A DNA stretch of 64,000 nucleotides from Plantago major. Its lineage: Eukaryota; Streptophyta; Magnoliopsida; Lamiales; Plantaginaceae. The notes beneath the pieces are model-generated. The model had not been told where the DNA came from. It searched no databases and saw nothing but the letters and a program-made list of their open reading frames with translations. Shown piece after piece: positions 10,982-22,589 of this stretch. Both the position numbers and the translations under genes were made by a program. The stretch is taken from contig CM048839.1 of assembly GCA_026545765.1 (NCBI GenBank), forward strand, positions 48,964,677 through 49,028,676, given 5' to 3'. Each line of letters begins with the position of its first letter. The stretch's first letter is position 1.

Positions 10982-13488
10982 ATGTCTTTAAGTGACACCC
11001 CAATTCTCAAGCCAGAGAATTATGAGAAATGGAAGAACAACATGATGCTCCACCTAGAAGCCATCGATGTGAAATGATCAAGTAATAAAGATCGCCCAAT
11101 AGTCATTCAACAACTCAAGCAAGTCATAGAGGTTTCTAATGGTAGAGACAGAGAACAAAGTGATGGGTCTTCCGCAGACGAATCGTCAACCAATGGAGAC
11201 CTGCCAGTCAAGTCATTTACGAACCAAAGCCCAGAGAACTCTGGACATCGGAAGATGCCAAGAGAAATCGTTTGGATGGACAGGCTCGTAATATCATCAT
11301 ACGTTTTACTCCAGAGCACATACAGTGTAAACCGTGGGGTGCAAAAATGGCGAAAGTGGCCTGGCAACTGATTGAAGAAATCTGTGCTGGCACTGAAAAA
11401 ACAAAGGAAAATAAGTTCGAAGTTTTGAAGCTAAAATTCCAAAACTTTAAACAAGGTCCCTCAGAGACTCTTGAAGAACTAGATTTCCGGTTTACAACAC
11501 TTATGAGTGACATGGCTGCACTTGGTGAAAGTAATAGATATACCCAGTCAGAAAAGATTAAAACCATTGTGAGAAGTCTTAATCATAACTGGGAACACAC
11601 AAAGTTTTTTTACTTTAACAAAGGAATGCCAGATATCACTCCTGTGGAACTTTTCTCTCACCTTGCCACTGTTGACTATGAGACAACTCAAAGGGAACAA
11701 ACAACTGAGAAGTTGCAGAGTGTTGCTCTAGTTGCTCAAGGGACTTCTGAAAAGAAGAAAGGCAAGGATATGACCGAGGATGCTCTTGCTGTAAAGCAAA
11801 TGGGAAAATATGTCAGTCGAGAAATTGAGAGAAGAAAAGCCAAAGAAAAGCTGAAAAAGCATCTAGGCTCAAACTATCACAAGTACAAAAATGTGCAAAG
11901 CTCGCTGAACAAGCCAGCTCAAAAAGCATCAAGTACTGAGGAAGCAGAAATCGGAAATGATATCTGTTTCTATTGTCAGAAACCTGGTCATTTCAAGAAG
12001 GATTGTCCTGCCTTCAACAAACTTAAGACAGGTGACAATAAAGATAGAAGAATCTTTAAAAGAAGTCAAAGAGCTATGCTCACTGAAGAAAGGAAAAAGA
12101 TTCAACTTCAACTTGATGCTCTAGATATTGAATCTGAGGATGAGGATTCAGATGATTCCACACTGCCTTCCCCAGAAATATGCGGTGTTTCTCATGAAGT
12201 AATTGACTTTGGTCAAAAGAAGAAAGAAGTGTGTGGAATGGCTGAAGAAATCTTCCCCGATATCTCCAATATTGAACCTTGTCTAATGGCTGATGAGGTA
12301 ACACATACTTCCTGTTATACTTATGAAAGTGATGAAGAAGGAATCAAAGAACTGGAAAATCTCAGAAAAGAAATTGACCTTTACAAAAGAGAATTTCTAA
12401 TGTTCCGAGCTAGAGCCGAAAAATTCGAAGAAGAAAAGAATTCTCTTGCAAAGGAAAATTCTCAATTAATCAAGATATCTGAGAAAAAGGATGCTGAAAA
12501 TGCATTTCTCAAGGCTCAGATATCTGAGACCGAAAAGTCACATAAAGAAGCAATGGCTAATCTTCAAAAGAATTATGAAGGTCTTCTTTCTGAGAATAAG
12601 GAACTCAAAAAGAAACAACTATCTTTTCAATCTTATGCCAAAGCTAGTAACACTCTTACTGAAGTACAATCTTATTTAAGAGATCCTTCAGAAAAGAGAG
12701 GACTTGGGCTGGACACACACACAGATAGCTCCACCACTCTGAATAAGAGTAATAAAGGACTAACATTTGTCAGTGCTCAGCAAGGTGATTCCCAAACAAT
12801 CCACAGCATCGGTCAGAAAGCTAAGATTGCTGACAAAGGAAAGGCAGTTGCGACCAAGCCTTTGTGGGAAAAACAAGTCCAAAAGAAAACTGTGGGAAAT
12901 GTCTCTGAAAAGAAACATAACACTGAGAAGTGCAATCACCCACAGTGCTATGTCTCTCAAAAAGGAAAAATTGCAGGAGCTGGCAAATTTTCTTATGTCA
13001 CGTTTTCTGGAAAGAAAATTGATCATCCAGAGACTAGCAAAGCTACTGAAGAGAGATCTCAGACAGCATCAGGTGCTCGGAATGGTATTGGCTATAAAGC
13101 CATCGGAAAACTTGCTCACGAATACAAACAAGAGCAAGAACGATGGTTAAAGGCTAGAATTGCTCACAACAATTGTCAGAAGTGGAAGATAAATCAAGCC
13201 ACTGAAAATCTAAATGCCAGGGCTAGAAGAAATCTGGCTAGGAAAGCTAAGTTTGCTGGAAAGCAGACTCAGAAATCTGACAGGTATCTGAAAGCACCAA
13301 ATAGAGCACCTAGGAACACACCAAGGAAGAAAATAGTTTTTAACAAAAATGATACCAATCATTTAACTAAGATTCCTCCTTATGTTCCTGTTAGACAAAA
13401 GAATGGTCCCAAGAAATTCATTCAAAAATGGATTCCTACTGGAAGATTCTTTAGTCCAGATGGTTCCATTGTTGGTATGAAAACCTAA
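10982..13488 (+). pseudogene. Copia gag
   Basis: The likely start is ATG at 10982 (MSLSDTPILKPENYEKWKNN, the usual Copia gag opening). A TGA after about 30 codons and a frameshift before 11240 break the N-terminal part. From about 11240 one frame runs to TAA at 13486. It encodes the gag capsid-like core (about 11250-11700), a basic segment, a CCHC zinc knuckle (CFYCQKPGHFKKDC, 11965-12006) that binds RNA, a long Lys/Glu-rich coiled coil (12330-12660) and a basic C-terminal tail. The length is large, as in SIRE-type elements. Pol follows in the same frame after the TAA. Confidence 0.85.
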
Positions 13489-14560
13489 TCTCCTGTTTCC
13501 TGTTTTGTGCAGAACACTCTAAAGACTAACTCAAAGTGGCATTTTGATAGTGGATGTGGGAAGCACATGACAGGAGACAATGCAAATCTGATTAACTACA
13601 AAAAGTGCAATGATGGACCAATTATCAGGTTTGCTGGAGGAGATGAAAATCCAACCATAGGTTTTGGCAATTTGAAATTCGGAGCCCTCACAATCTCTGA
13701 AGTACTTCATGTAAAGGGATTGAAATATAATCTCCTAAGCATGAGTCAACTAGTAGACAAAGGGTACTCTGTCAAGATCAAGTCAAAACTATGTAAAGTG
13801 ATTGACAATGAGTCAAAGTAGACAGTCTTGGTTGCAAGGCGTAAAGGAAATCTTTATGTTGCTGATTGGGCATCCGCTACAACCGAAGAATGTCTCATGG
13901 TGAGTCAATCTGGCCACACTGAAGAAAATTGGCTATGGCATAAAAGAATGAGTCACTTGAATTTCAAAACTCTGAATAAGCTAGCCAAGAAAGAATTGGT
14001 GGTTGGTTTACCCAAAATGGCATATAGAAAAGAAGGTGTATGCTCAGCTTGCCAAATGGGAAAACAATCCAAAACATCTTTCAAGTCTAAGACTAAACAT
14101 TCCAGTGAAAGGCCACTGCAATTGTTACATATGGATTTGTTTGAATCCTCAGTAACTAGTTATGCAGGAAAGAAGTATGGTCTGGTTGTTGTTGATGATT
14201 ACTCAAGATTCACTTGGGTTGTCTTTCTCAAACACAAATCTGATGCAAGGGTTGACATACCTAACTTGTTGAATAAGCTCGAAGTCATGAAAAATGACAA
14301 GGTATCTGTAATCAGAACAGACCATGGTACTGAGTTTGTGAACTAGTACATCAAAGAGTTTTGTACTTGCAAAGGTATACAACATCAACTATCTTCTGTA
14401 AGGACACCACAACAAAATGTTGTTGCTGAAAGAAAGAATAGGACCACGAAGAAGCAAAGAAGGACAATGCTTGCTGACACTGAAATAAGTGAAATCTATT
14501 GGGTTGAAGCTGTAAACACAGCATGCTACACTCAAAATAGATGTCTGATTAACAAACACC
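13489..14560 (+). pseudogene. Copia pol: protease and integrase
   Basis: In frame with gag after the TAA. The aspartic protease motif is DSGCGKHMTG (13549-13578). The integrase has its HHCC zinc-binding region (LWHKRMSHLN ... CSACQMGKQ), then HMDLF for the first catalytic Asp, RTDHGTEF for the second and the VAERKNR block for the Glu. Nonsense codons occur at 13819 (TAG) and 14344 (TAG). A one-base insertion near 14557 shifts the frame before the integrase C-terminal region. These changes inactivate the polyprotein. Confidence 0.9.
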
Positions 14561-16855
14561 ATGACAAAAACTCCTTACAAGCTTTTCATTGGTAGATCTC
14601 CTAATATCAAACATCTAAGGGTGTTTGGTTGCAGATGTTTCGTTCTTAACAATGGAAAAGAATACTTGAGAACATTTCAACCAAAGGCAGATGAAGGAGT
14701 ATTTCTTGGTTATTCTCTGAATAGCAAAGCCTACAGAATCTACAACAAAAGAACACAAAAGATCGAAGAATCTATTAATGTAGTGTTCTATGAAGGAAAC
14801 AAGAAGGTACTCTTGAATGATGATCTCTCAGATAGGTTCAAAGAACTATTGATTAAAGATTCTGAAAAAGGATCCTCAGAAGGAAACAATTCAATCATTC
14901 AAATTGAGGATGAGTCTGACGATGAAAAGCAACCTATGCTTAGTAACAACCAGATGACTCTAAGACAAGATGAAGAATTTCCTATGAGAATTCCAGAAAT
15001 GGAACAGGTTACTGAGAACCTTCATCATGAAGAGGTATCTGAAAGAGAGATTGCTGAAATGCAAGCTCCAGATATCTCTAACACTGAAAGAGTGTCAGAT
15101 ATCCATGGCATTTCCCATATGTCAGATATCTCAGATACTGCACAAGTATCTCATCAAGATCATATTGATTCACATTCAAATCAAAATGATATTGATCCTA
15201 CTAGTTCAAAACCCATTATGAAATGGATAAGAAATCATCCTGCAAAGGATGTGAGTGGTCCCATAAACCAAGGAGTTAGAACTAGAAGAGCAATCGCTGA
15301 AAATGCAAGTTGTCTCTATGGATGTTTCATCTCAAAAATTGAACCAAAGAAAATAGAAGAAGCATTAAAGGATCAAGATTGGATCTCTGCAATGCAAGAA
15401 GAGTTGGATCAATTTGAGAGAAACAAAGTCTGGAAACTGGTTCCATTTTGTGGAATATCAGTAATCGGAACCAAGTGGGTTTTCGAAACAAAATGAATGA
15501 GTCTGGTGAAATAACCGGAAACAAAGCTAGGTTGGTTGCCAAGGATTCACCTGCATCAAGGACTAGATTTTGATGAATCTTATGCACCAGTTGCAAGATT
15601 GGATGCAATAAGACTCTCTCTAGCCTTTGCAGCTCATAATGACTTTACAGTTTATCAGATGGATGTCAAGAGTGCATTTCTAAATGGTGAACTGACTGAG
15701 GAAGTCTATGTTGAGCAACCACCAGGTTTTGAAGTTCCCTCAGAAAGTAGGATGGTCTATAAGCTTCAGAAAGCTCTGTATGGACTGAAACAAGCTCCAA
15801 GAGCATGGTATGATACATTGGCCAGATACCTACTAGAAAGTGGTTTCAAGAATGGAGATGTTGATAAAACACTCTTCACATTGAACCATGATGGGAAACT
15901 ACTTTTAGTTCAAGTATATGTTGATGACATTATATTTGGATCTCAAAACAAGAAACTTTGTGAAGACTTTGTTGAACTCATGAAATGTAAATTTGAGATG
16001 AGCATGATGGGAGAATTGAATTACTTACTAGGGCTGCAAGTCAAGCAACTCAATGATGGAATATTCATTAGTCAAACAAAGTATGCAAAGGATATGCTCA
16101 ATAAGTTCAATCTAAAGCCTTCTGAAAAGAATGCTAAGATACCAATGAGCATTGGAACCAAAATGACCTATACTGAATCTGACAAGAGTGTTGAAGAAGA
16201 CAAGTATAGGAAATTGATTGGATCTCTACTATACCTCACTGCAAGTACACCTGATATTCAATATGCAGTTGGAGTGTGTGCTAGATTTCAGACAAATCAA
16301 ATGCAGTCACACTACAACATTGCTATGAACATATTAAGGTATGTAAAAGGTACTGTAGAAGTTGGATTGTGGTATCCAAAAGATAGTGGATTGAGTTTGA
16401 TTGGCTATTCAGATGCCGACTATGCTGGATCATTGCTTGATAGAAAAAGCACCTCAGGAACTTGTCAATTTCTTGGTGCTAGATTAATATCATGGTTCAG
16501 CAAGAAACAAAATTCAATTGCCACATCTACCACATAAGCTGAATATATTGTTGCTGGATGTTGTGTTTCACAGATATTGTGGATACAACAACAACTCAGA
16601 GACTATGGACTCAATGAAGAAAAAACTCCCATTTTATGTGATAACACAAGTGATATTGCCATAACTCAGAATCCTAAGTTTCATGCAAGAACAAAGCACA
16701 TTGACGTTAGACACCACTTCATCAGAGACCATGTAGAAAAAGGCAATATAGAGATACTCAAGATTGGCACTGAAGACCAACTTGCAGATATCTTCACTAA
16801 GCCACTACAAGAAAGTAGATTCTTAGCCTTAAGACACAGTCTTGGACTAATGTAG
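14561..16855 (+). pseudogene. Copia pol: integrase C-terminus, reverse transcriptase and RNase H
   Basis: It begins with the integrase C-terminal block (SPNIKHLRVFGCRCFVLNN) and an acidic linker, then the Copia reverse transcriptase start (WISAMQEELDQFERNKVW, TKWVF). Frameshifts near 15490 and 15540 precede [14 protein letters not shown] and the catalytic [10 protein letters not shown] at about 15920. RNase H follows ([15 protein letters not shown]). Its AEY block comes just after TAA at 16535, where CAA is expected. The C-terminal CDNTSDIAI, ARTKHIDVRHHF and DIFTKPL blocks end at TAG 16853. All Copia landmarks are present and the gene is disabled only by point lesions. Confidence 0.93.
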
Positions 16856-17651
16856 TTACCAAAGAACTGAAAAAGTTCAGAGAAGAGATATCTGAAGAAG
16901 ATATCAAAGAAGAGAGAAAAGGTATATGGAACGGGTATCCAGAGAAGAGGAATCTGGAACGGGTATCTAGAAACTAAAGGCTAAAGGGTAAAATGGCTAT
17001 TCAAAGATTTCTGAGATGGGTACTCAGATATCTGGATCACTCAGTGAGGGGGAACACAAAAGAAAATAGTGCAACTGTCTGCAGTCAACTACTCTCTTGA
17101 AATTTGTATTATTTCTATCTTTGTGTAAAACTTGGACAAATATAGAGTGTGAGATAAATTCAGATGCAAAGAGTGTTCTTGGTCATACAAAAACGTGATT
17201 CAGAAAGCTAATAGCCAAAATTCATTAAATGGGCACAATTACTTTTGTTGATTGTGATCATTGCTGAAGAAGCAATGGTGACCCTTGATGGATTGAGCGA
17301 TTGATCTTTACGGCAGAGATTAACTCTCAGTAAATAGTGGACTGTTAAAATTCCAACAGGGCCCACTATGCATTTAATGTGAACAAACTTTTACTCACGC
17401 CTGCCTGCAATTCACAGATACTTACACACAAAATTAATTTGTATGTATATGTCTGTGGAGATAACATTGCTATATATATGGGATTTTGGCAAAAGAAATT
17501 ACTTTCGCCTAATCCAACATAAAGTGTTGCACAAGAATAGCAAAAACTCTTCTTCAACCTCTGCAAATCTCTGTTAGTTTTTCTGCAAAGACTTACTAAT
17601 CTCTCACCCAAATCTCTTTCTCGTTTTTCAAAAACTTCACTATTTAAAGAG
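16856..17651 (+). other. Spacer between pol and the third Copia gene
   Basis: It is rich in AGATATCTG motifs and includes a purine tract GTGAGGGGGAACAC at about 17044-17057, like an internal polypurine tract. TATATATATGG at 17470-17480 and a CT-rich stretch lie before the next ATG. Confidence 0.5.
17470..17480 (+). promoter_or_regulatory. Candidate TATA box ahead of the third Copia gene
   Basis: TATATATATGG about 170 bp before the ATG at 17652, with a pyrimidine-rich leader between. It could drive a separate transcript of the downstream gene. No other support. Confidence 0.35.
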
Positions 17652-18862
17652 ATGGCTCCCAAACGTGCTTCTTCTCAGAAATCCCAAGCTACTACTGGTA
17701 CTGCTGAAAAGCAAGCACCAGTGCTAGTTATAACAAACAAAAATGTAGCAGAAAGTGCTTTCAAAAATGCTTTCAAAAATGTGAAGACTATTACAAAAAG
17801 CCTTGCTGATGAACTCATAAATGATGAGAAACTTCAAACTCTTTCTGCAGAAGCAGCAGGGATTGTTGATAACTCTGTTCCAGATTTCGATGACGAATCG
17901 AACGTGGAGAAGATCCCATCCCCCAAGGTTGCTGAAAAAGTAACCAAGGCAAAGGGGAAGAACAAAAGGTCCAAGGTTGTTGAGAAAGCAACTAGCTCAC
18001 AGGTTGCTGAACAAGCACCTATAGCAAAGGTTGTTGGTGCCAACACACCATCAGGGAAAGTCATGTATAAACAACTTCAAGAAGCCCTGGTGAGTGGTGA
18101 CCTAGTGTTGGTAGACGCTGATGTCAACACCACACTTAAAAACCTGGAAGAGCTCTCAACTGCTCAAACTTCTGCTTCCAGACAACCACAATAACCACAA
18201 CCACAACAGCCACAAGTGGTTGATGAAATGGTAAATGAACTCCATTTCGACATATCAGCTATGCAACATGCTGAAGAAAATCCTGCAAACAAGCAGGTTC
18301 CCCAACTCCTAGAGAGGGATCAAACTGAGACACACTTCGTAATGATCAAACAAGGGAGGCAACCGAGTCGATCCACTCAGGAAAGGTCTGAAGTACCAGA
18401 AACTTCAAACAAAGAAGCCATAATGGAACAGCAAGACCAAAGCATAGAAGGGTCACAAGTTCTAGAGACCAATCAGCCTGACAATGCTCAGGTAGCTGAA
18501 TGGTTTAACTCTCTACTTGTGAAATTTTATGATCATCAATCTTGTTACTTATACAAATGTCTTTGTTACAGGCTGAATTAGAAACAAAAGAACAAGAGGA
18601 AGCTGAAAAGCTTGCCTCAGAGACTGAGAAGGAGGCTACTACCTCACCTCTTAAGGAATCTGAGCCTGTGCTACAGGTGATAGAGAATTCCCTAAGATAT
18701 TACTTTTCAGATATTTGTTAATTCACTTAACTAATCAAGTGGATGTTTCTAATAGCTCCAACTGAGAAGGAAAATGATAAGGCTGAGAAGCCCAACTCAT
18801 CAGAGAATCAACCAGAGACTCACAAAGTCTCTGAGGAACAAGTATCTGAGCCTTCTATTGAG

Positions 18863-18911
<49 letters not shown>

Positions 18912-21900
18912 CAGATACCTATAATCTTCAAAGACAAATCTCTGATCATTTTTCTCAAACTAACAATTTCTACTTAACAGGTTCAAAAAGAAGTAGAAGT
19001 TGCTGGGGAATTGCCCGCTCAATCCCCACAACAAATGGAAATTGATGAGGCATCAAAGCCTTCATCACAAGAAAAATTTCCAGAGACTGCAGAAGTCTCT
19101 GAGCAACAAGTATCTGAACCTCCAATAGTGGAGGTAATTGACCTCTCAGATATCTGATTTTGTAAATAGAATTTTTCTTGATAAAATTTCCTAAGTGTTA
19201 TGTTTCTCAGGTTCAAAAAGAAAGAGAGGATGCTGAGGATCAGACTTCCAAGTCTTCTCCTCACACCAAGATATCTGAGGCACCTGGAACCTCAGTAGTC
19301 CAACCTTCTGAGCCTGTTAATGTTGCACAGGTAACACAGATACTTGACTACTCTAAAACTCAGATATCTACACAAGTTTTGAAACTAATTCAAAACTCTC
19401 TCTTCAGGCTCAAAGTAGTACCAAGAAGGAGTCGAATGATGACTATGCAAACCTTCTTCCCTTCTTCAAGACTCATACCTTGCCAAAGCATATTCAATGC
19501 TTCAAGAAATGGCAAAGGTTAAGGTGCTCTGATCTCTCTGAAATACTGAGAATCACAGATCAACCAACAAGACGAGCACGAGCTCTTGATCTGGAAAACT
19601 ATATCCACGTAATGTTCCCTACTGAACAATATCAAGTTGCGACCTTAATGCGTAAGGATTTTTCCAAGGAAGTGGCACACAAATTGGTGCAAGCCTTCAA
19701 ACAAAGTGATGGTCGACAAGATTGCAGAGATGGCATTCAAGCCGCCCCGCCCAGACACTACAATTTATTCCTTCTGAACAAGAAGAGGTTAATGGGCAGA
19801 AGATCACTATTCCTGAAGTGATTAATCTTGTTTCTGAAGACGATGAGGAGGAAGAAATAGATGAGAATAACTTTGATGAACCTCCCTCTGACCATCACAA
19901 AAAGGATGATGATGATATGACGGATGATGATGCCCCTGCACCAGGGGCAGGAGGAATTCCACAAGAAAACAATGCCTCAGCTGCTGAAAAGCACACTGAG
20001 AGGACATCATAGCAATCCCCTCCTCCATCTCCTCAGAAATCCACCCATCCTTCACAGCAATCCCAACAACAAAAAGACACTACTGAACAAGTAGTTGATC
20101 ACTCTGAGGAAACAACTCAGAAGATATTAAATACTCAAATCAGAGCTTCTCAACTCAAACAACTGTTGGAAGAAGAGCAACAGCTCCATCTTCAACTTGA
20201 AGAAGAGCTAGTTAAATCTAGAGATAAGCTCAATCAACTACAAGATCAATACTTACAAGAGACAGTAGCTTACTCTGAGGTTAAAGAGCTCCAGGATGTT
20301 GTAAATGCTATTGCTAAGGAATTAGATACTGAAGAAGTATCTAAAGAAAAGCATGATGCTAAGGCTGCATCACCAGCAAAAGACATACCATCCTCCTCTC
20401 AAAAAGGAAAGAAGCCCATCTCTGAGATGGTTGCTGGACTAGAAAATCTTGAAAATGTCCAAGAGGATGAAGATCACTGGGCTGAAGACTCAGATGATGA
20501 TGAAGACAAGACTTTGGCAGCACACCGAAATGAACACTTGACGGTTTCTCATCTTAAAAGGAAGCTAATTGCTCCAGAAGTTTTCAACAAACTGCCAAAT
20601 GTCCACTCCCATGAATACATGAATAGATACCAAGTTTTGGCACATCTTAAAAAGGAGATGTCTTCACAAAACAAAGATGTAATTGCCTCCGTCCCCTCAG
20701 AAATGAAGAAGTTCACAGAACTCATCACTCAGAGAACAACCAGTATGGTTATTACTCAGAAGGATCTGGGAATGATAAGGGACGATGATATGTCATTAGC
20801 TGAAAAAGCTTTTCATGAGGCAAGTTACACTGCTGGAAAAGCAGATGCCATACTAGGTCCATTGGCAGAGCTCACTGATAAGGAAAATGGACTTATCAAA
20901 CAAAATCGGGAGCTCAAGGCTGAACTTCAGAAGTTGGTTACTTCCTACAACTACTTGCAAAAGAATTTTGAGTCTCTCTCAGATTCTTTTGTGGTACTTA
21001 GTCAGTCAACAATGACTAAGGGGGAAGAGTTTGGATCTCAAGATCAGGGGGAAGGAAAGAAGAAATCTAGAGTTGGTGCCGCTCAGAAAGGAAGAGGAAA
21101 CAAGAAAACTTCCTAGCCACCACTCAGAATAAATGATCCCTCATCAAATCAAGCTGCTTTGCAAATAGTAGCTACTTCCCAGCAGCCAACTGAAGAAACT
21201 ACAATGGTAACAAGGGCCATGGCAAAAAGACCTCCAAGGAGTACCAAGGCTCCAAGGAGAAGACAAGTAAGAGGGATTGATGAATCTTCTGAAGAAGAAG
21301 AAGGCCAAATCAAATCCCTGGGCAATGAAGAAGGTTGCAAAAGTCTCACAAGAATTAATCTTGAAGATGATGATGAAGATGAAGCTCCTCTTTACAGAAA
21401 AAGAAAAATTGATAGCCTAACTGAGCCCATAGCTGCAAAGCCTTTAGCAGCTAAAACACCCTCTGGAAATACCAAGTCAATCCAGGGTGGTTCTTCAAGC
21501 AATCCCCCAAAGGAGAATTCTAGACAAAGAAGGAACAGGCTGAGAGCTGAACAAAGACAAAGTCAACTTCCACTCAGGCCAGAAGAAGCCAAAATTGAGT
21601 ATGTGAAGAATGACAACAATTCCTCTGTCTACAGGTGCATTAATCAGAAGAATGGCTACTGGATTCTGGAACTCAAGCACTTACTGGTAAATTCAAGGTT
21701 TCCAGAACCAATCCATAAACAACTCATGGCATGGAGAAAAGATAAGCCAATCTTGATTAACACCAACCACATCAAAGCATGGTTGGATTTTGAAGTAATC
21801 AAGAGAACAGAAGCCATGAAGAAGGACCTCTCTGATGAATGTCCTTATGGAAAGCCAGATGATGTGCACAGAATTCCCAACATTACTGGAACAGGCACAA

Positions 21901-22198
21901 GAGCAAGACTTGCGGTGGAACCCTATGAGTCCTTCTACTTGGCGAAGATCAATACAAGGGTGACATCAGATATCTGAAGATCATTTATGAATACTTCAAG
22001 CTATCAGATATCAGAATCGAGCATGCCTGGAAGTGGGGAAAGTATCTGTGGGTCAAGCATTTTGTCAAGAGAAATCCCACCAAAACCTACAAGGAAGTCT
22101 TTGGATTTGCTAGAGACACAGAGATGATTGTCAGAACTCTTCTCTATGACTACTCTAATGATATCAAAAGGTTTGGTGATAGGAAATTTGCAGACTGA
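17652..22198 (+). pseudogene. Third gene of the Copia element (env-like position), intron-containing, unknown function
   Basis: It starts MAPKRASSQKSQ in a good plant context (GAGATGGCT). The coding sequence is split by five short GT-AG gaps at 18492-18571, 18677-18755, 18866-18980, 19134-19210 and 19331-19407. The flanking exons all join in phase 0, except that exon 3 lacks one G after the acceptor. After exon 6 comes an acidic Asp-rich segment (19840-19960), a coiled coil (20160-20330), a second helical region (20880-21000), a basic segment (21200-21260) and a conserved-looking C-terminal block to TGA at 22196. Stops at 18192 (TAA), 20010 (TAG) and 21114 (TAG) sit where CAA/CAG fit. Frameshifts lie near 19715-19760 and 21950. 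I see no signal peptide or clear membrane segment. Position and size match the env-like gene of SIRE elements, but a captured host gene is an alternative. Confidence 0.6.
18492..19407 (+). other. Five short phase-0 introns in the third Copia gene
   Basis: Lengths are about 80, 79, 115, 77 and 77 bp. Each starts GT (GTAGCT, GTGATA, GTATAT, GTAATT, GTAACA), is AT-rich and ends in a pyrimidine tract plus AG (TTGTTACAG, TTCTAATAG, CTTAACAG, TTTCTCAG, CTCTTCAG). The third is lengthened by a (TA)n run. Exons 3 and 4 end with the same peptide pattern VSE-QVSEP, and exons 4 and 5 both start VQKE, so the units are tandem duplicates. Confidence 0.65.
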
Positions 22199-22575
22199 TC
22201 CATGGAGCTGTTTTGAAGACTTGAAGATTTTTTAAGACTTGAAGACTTGTCATTTAGAATGTTCACTTGGAATTTGGTAACTCCTGTTTTTCTATTTGAC
22301 TAAGTAGTTTCTGTGATTTTGCTGATTGATCTTTTCTGTTAAATCTTGAAAAAGTTATCTGTAAGCTTTCTCTGTATCATATCTGATGAACTTACTCTCA
22401 GTTATCATTTTATATATAAGATAACTTGTCAGCAAAGATCACACCTTGTGATTTGGTTGATGTTTACTTTTTGCACTTAATTATATGAATTAAAAGATCA
22501 TAAGAAATGATTAAGTGGTGGATTGTTTCCTCATCCAGATTTGTAATAGGTCAGATAGTCATTGTTGACTGATCA
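22199..22575 (+). other. 3' untranslated region of the Copia internal domain
   Basis: AT-rich sequence after the stop at 22196-22198 with no coding signal, leading to the polypurine tract. Confidence 0.5.
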
Positions 22576-22589
22576 AAATGGGGGAAATT
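22576..22589 (+). promoter_or_regulatory. Polypurine tract
   Basis: AAAATGGGGGAAAT directly before the 3' LTR, the expected plus-strand primer site. Confidence 0.85.

Noticed and set aside
13475-13512. Possible intron between gag and pol (GTATGA ... GTGCAG)
   Set aside because: At 38 bp it is shorter than plant introns and its removal would shift the frame; I keep only the acceptor-like tract as an observation.
18743-19045. Frame with a Tyr-Ile repeat
   Set aside because: The repeat is translation of the (TA)n run inside the third intron of the Copia gene.
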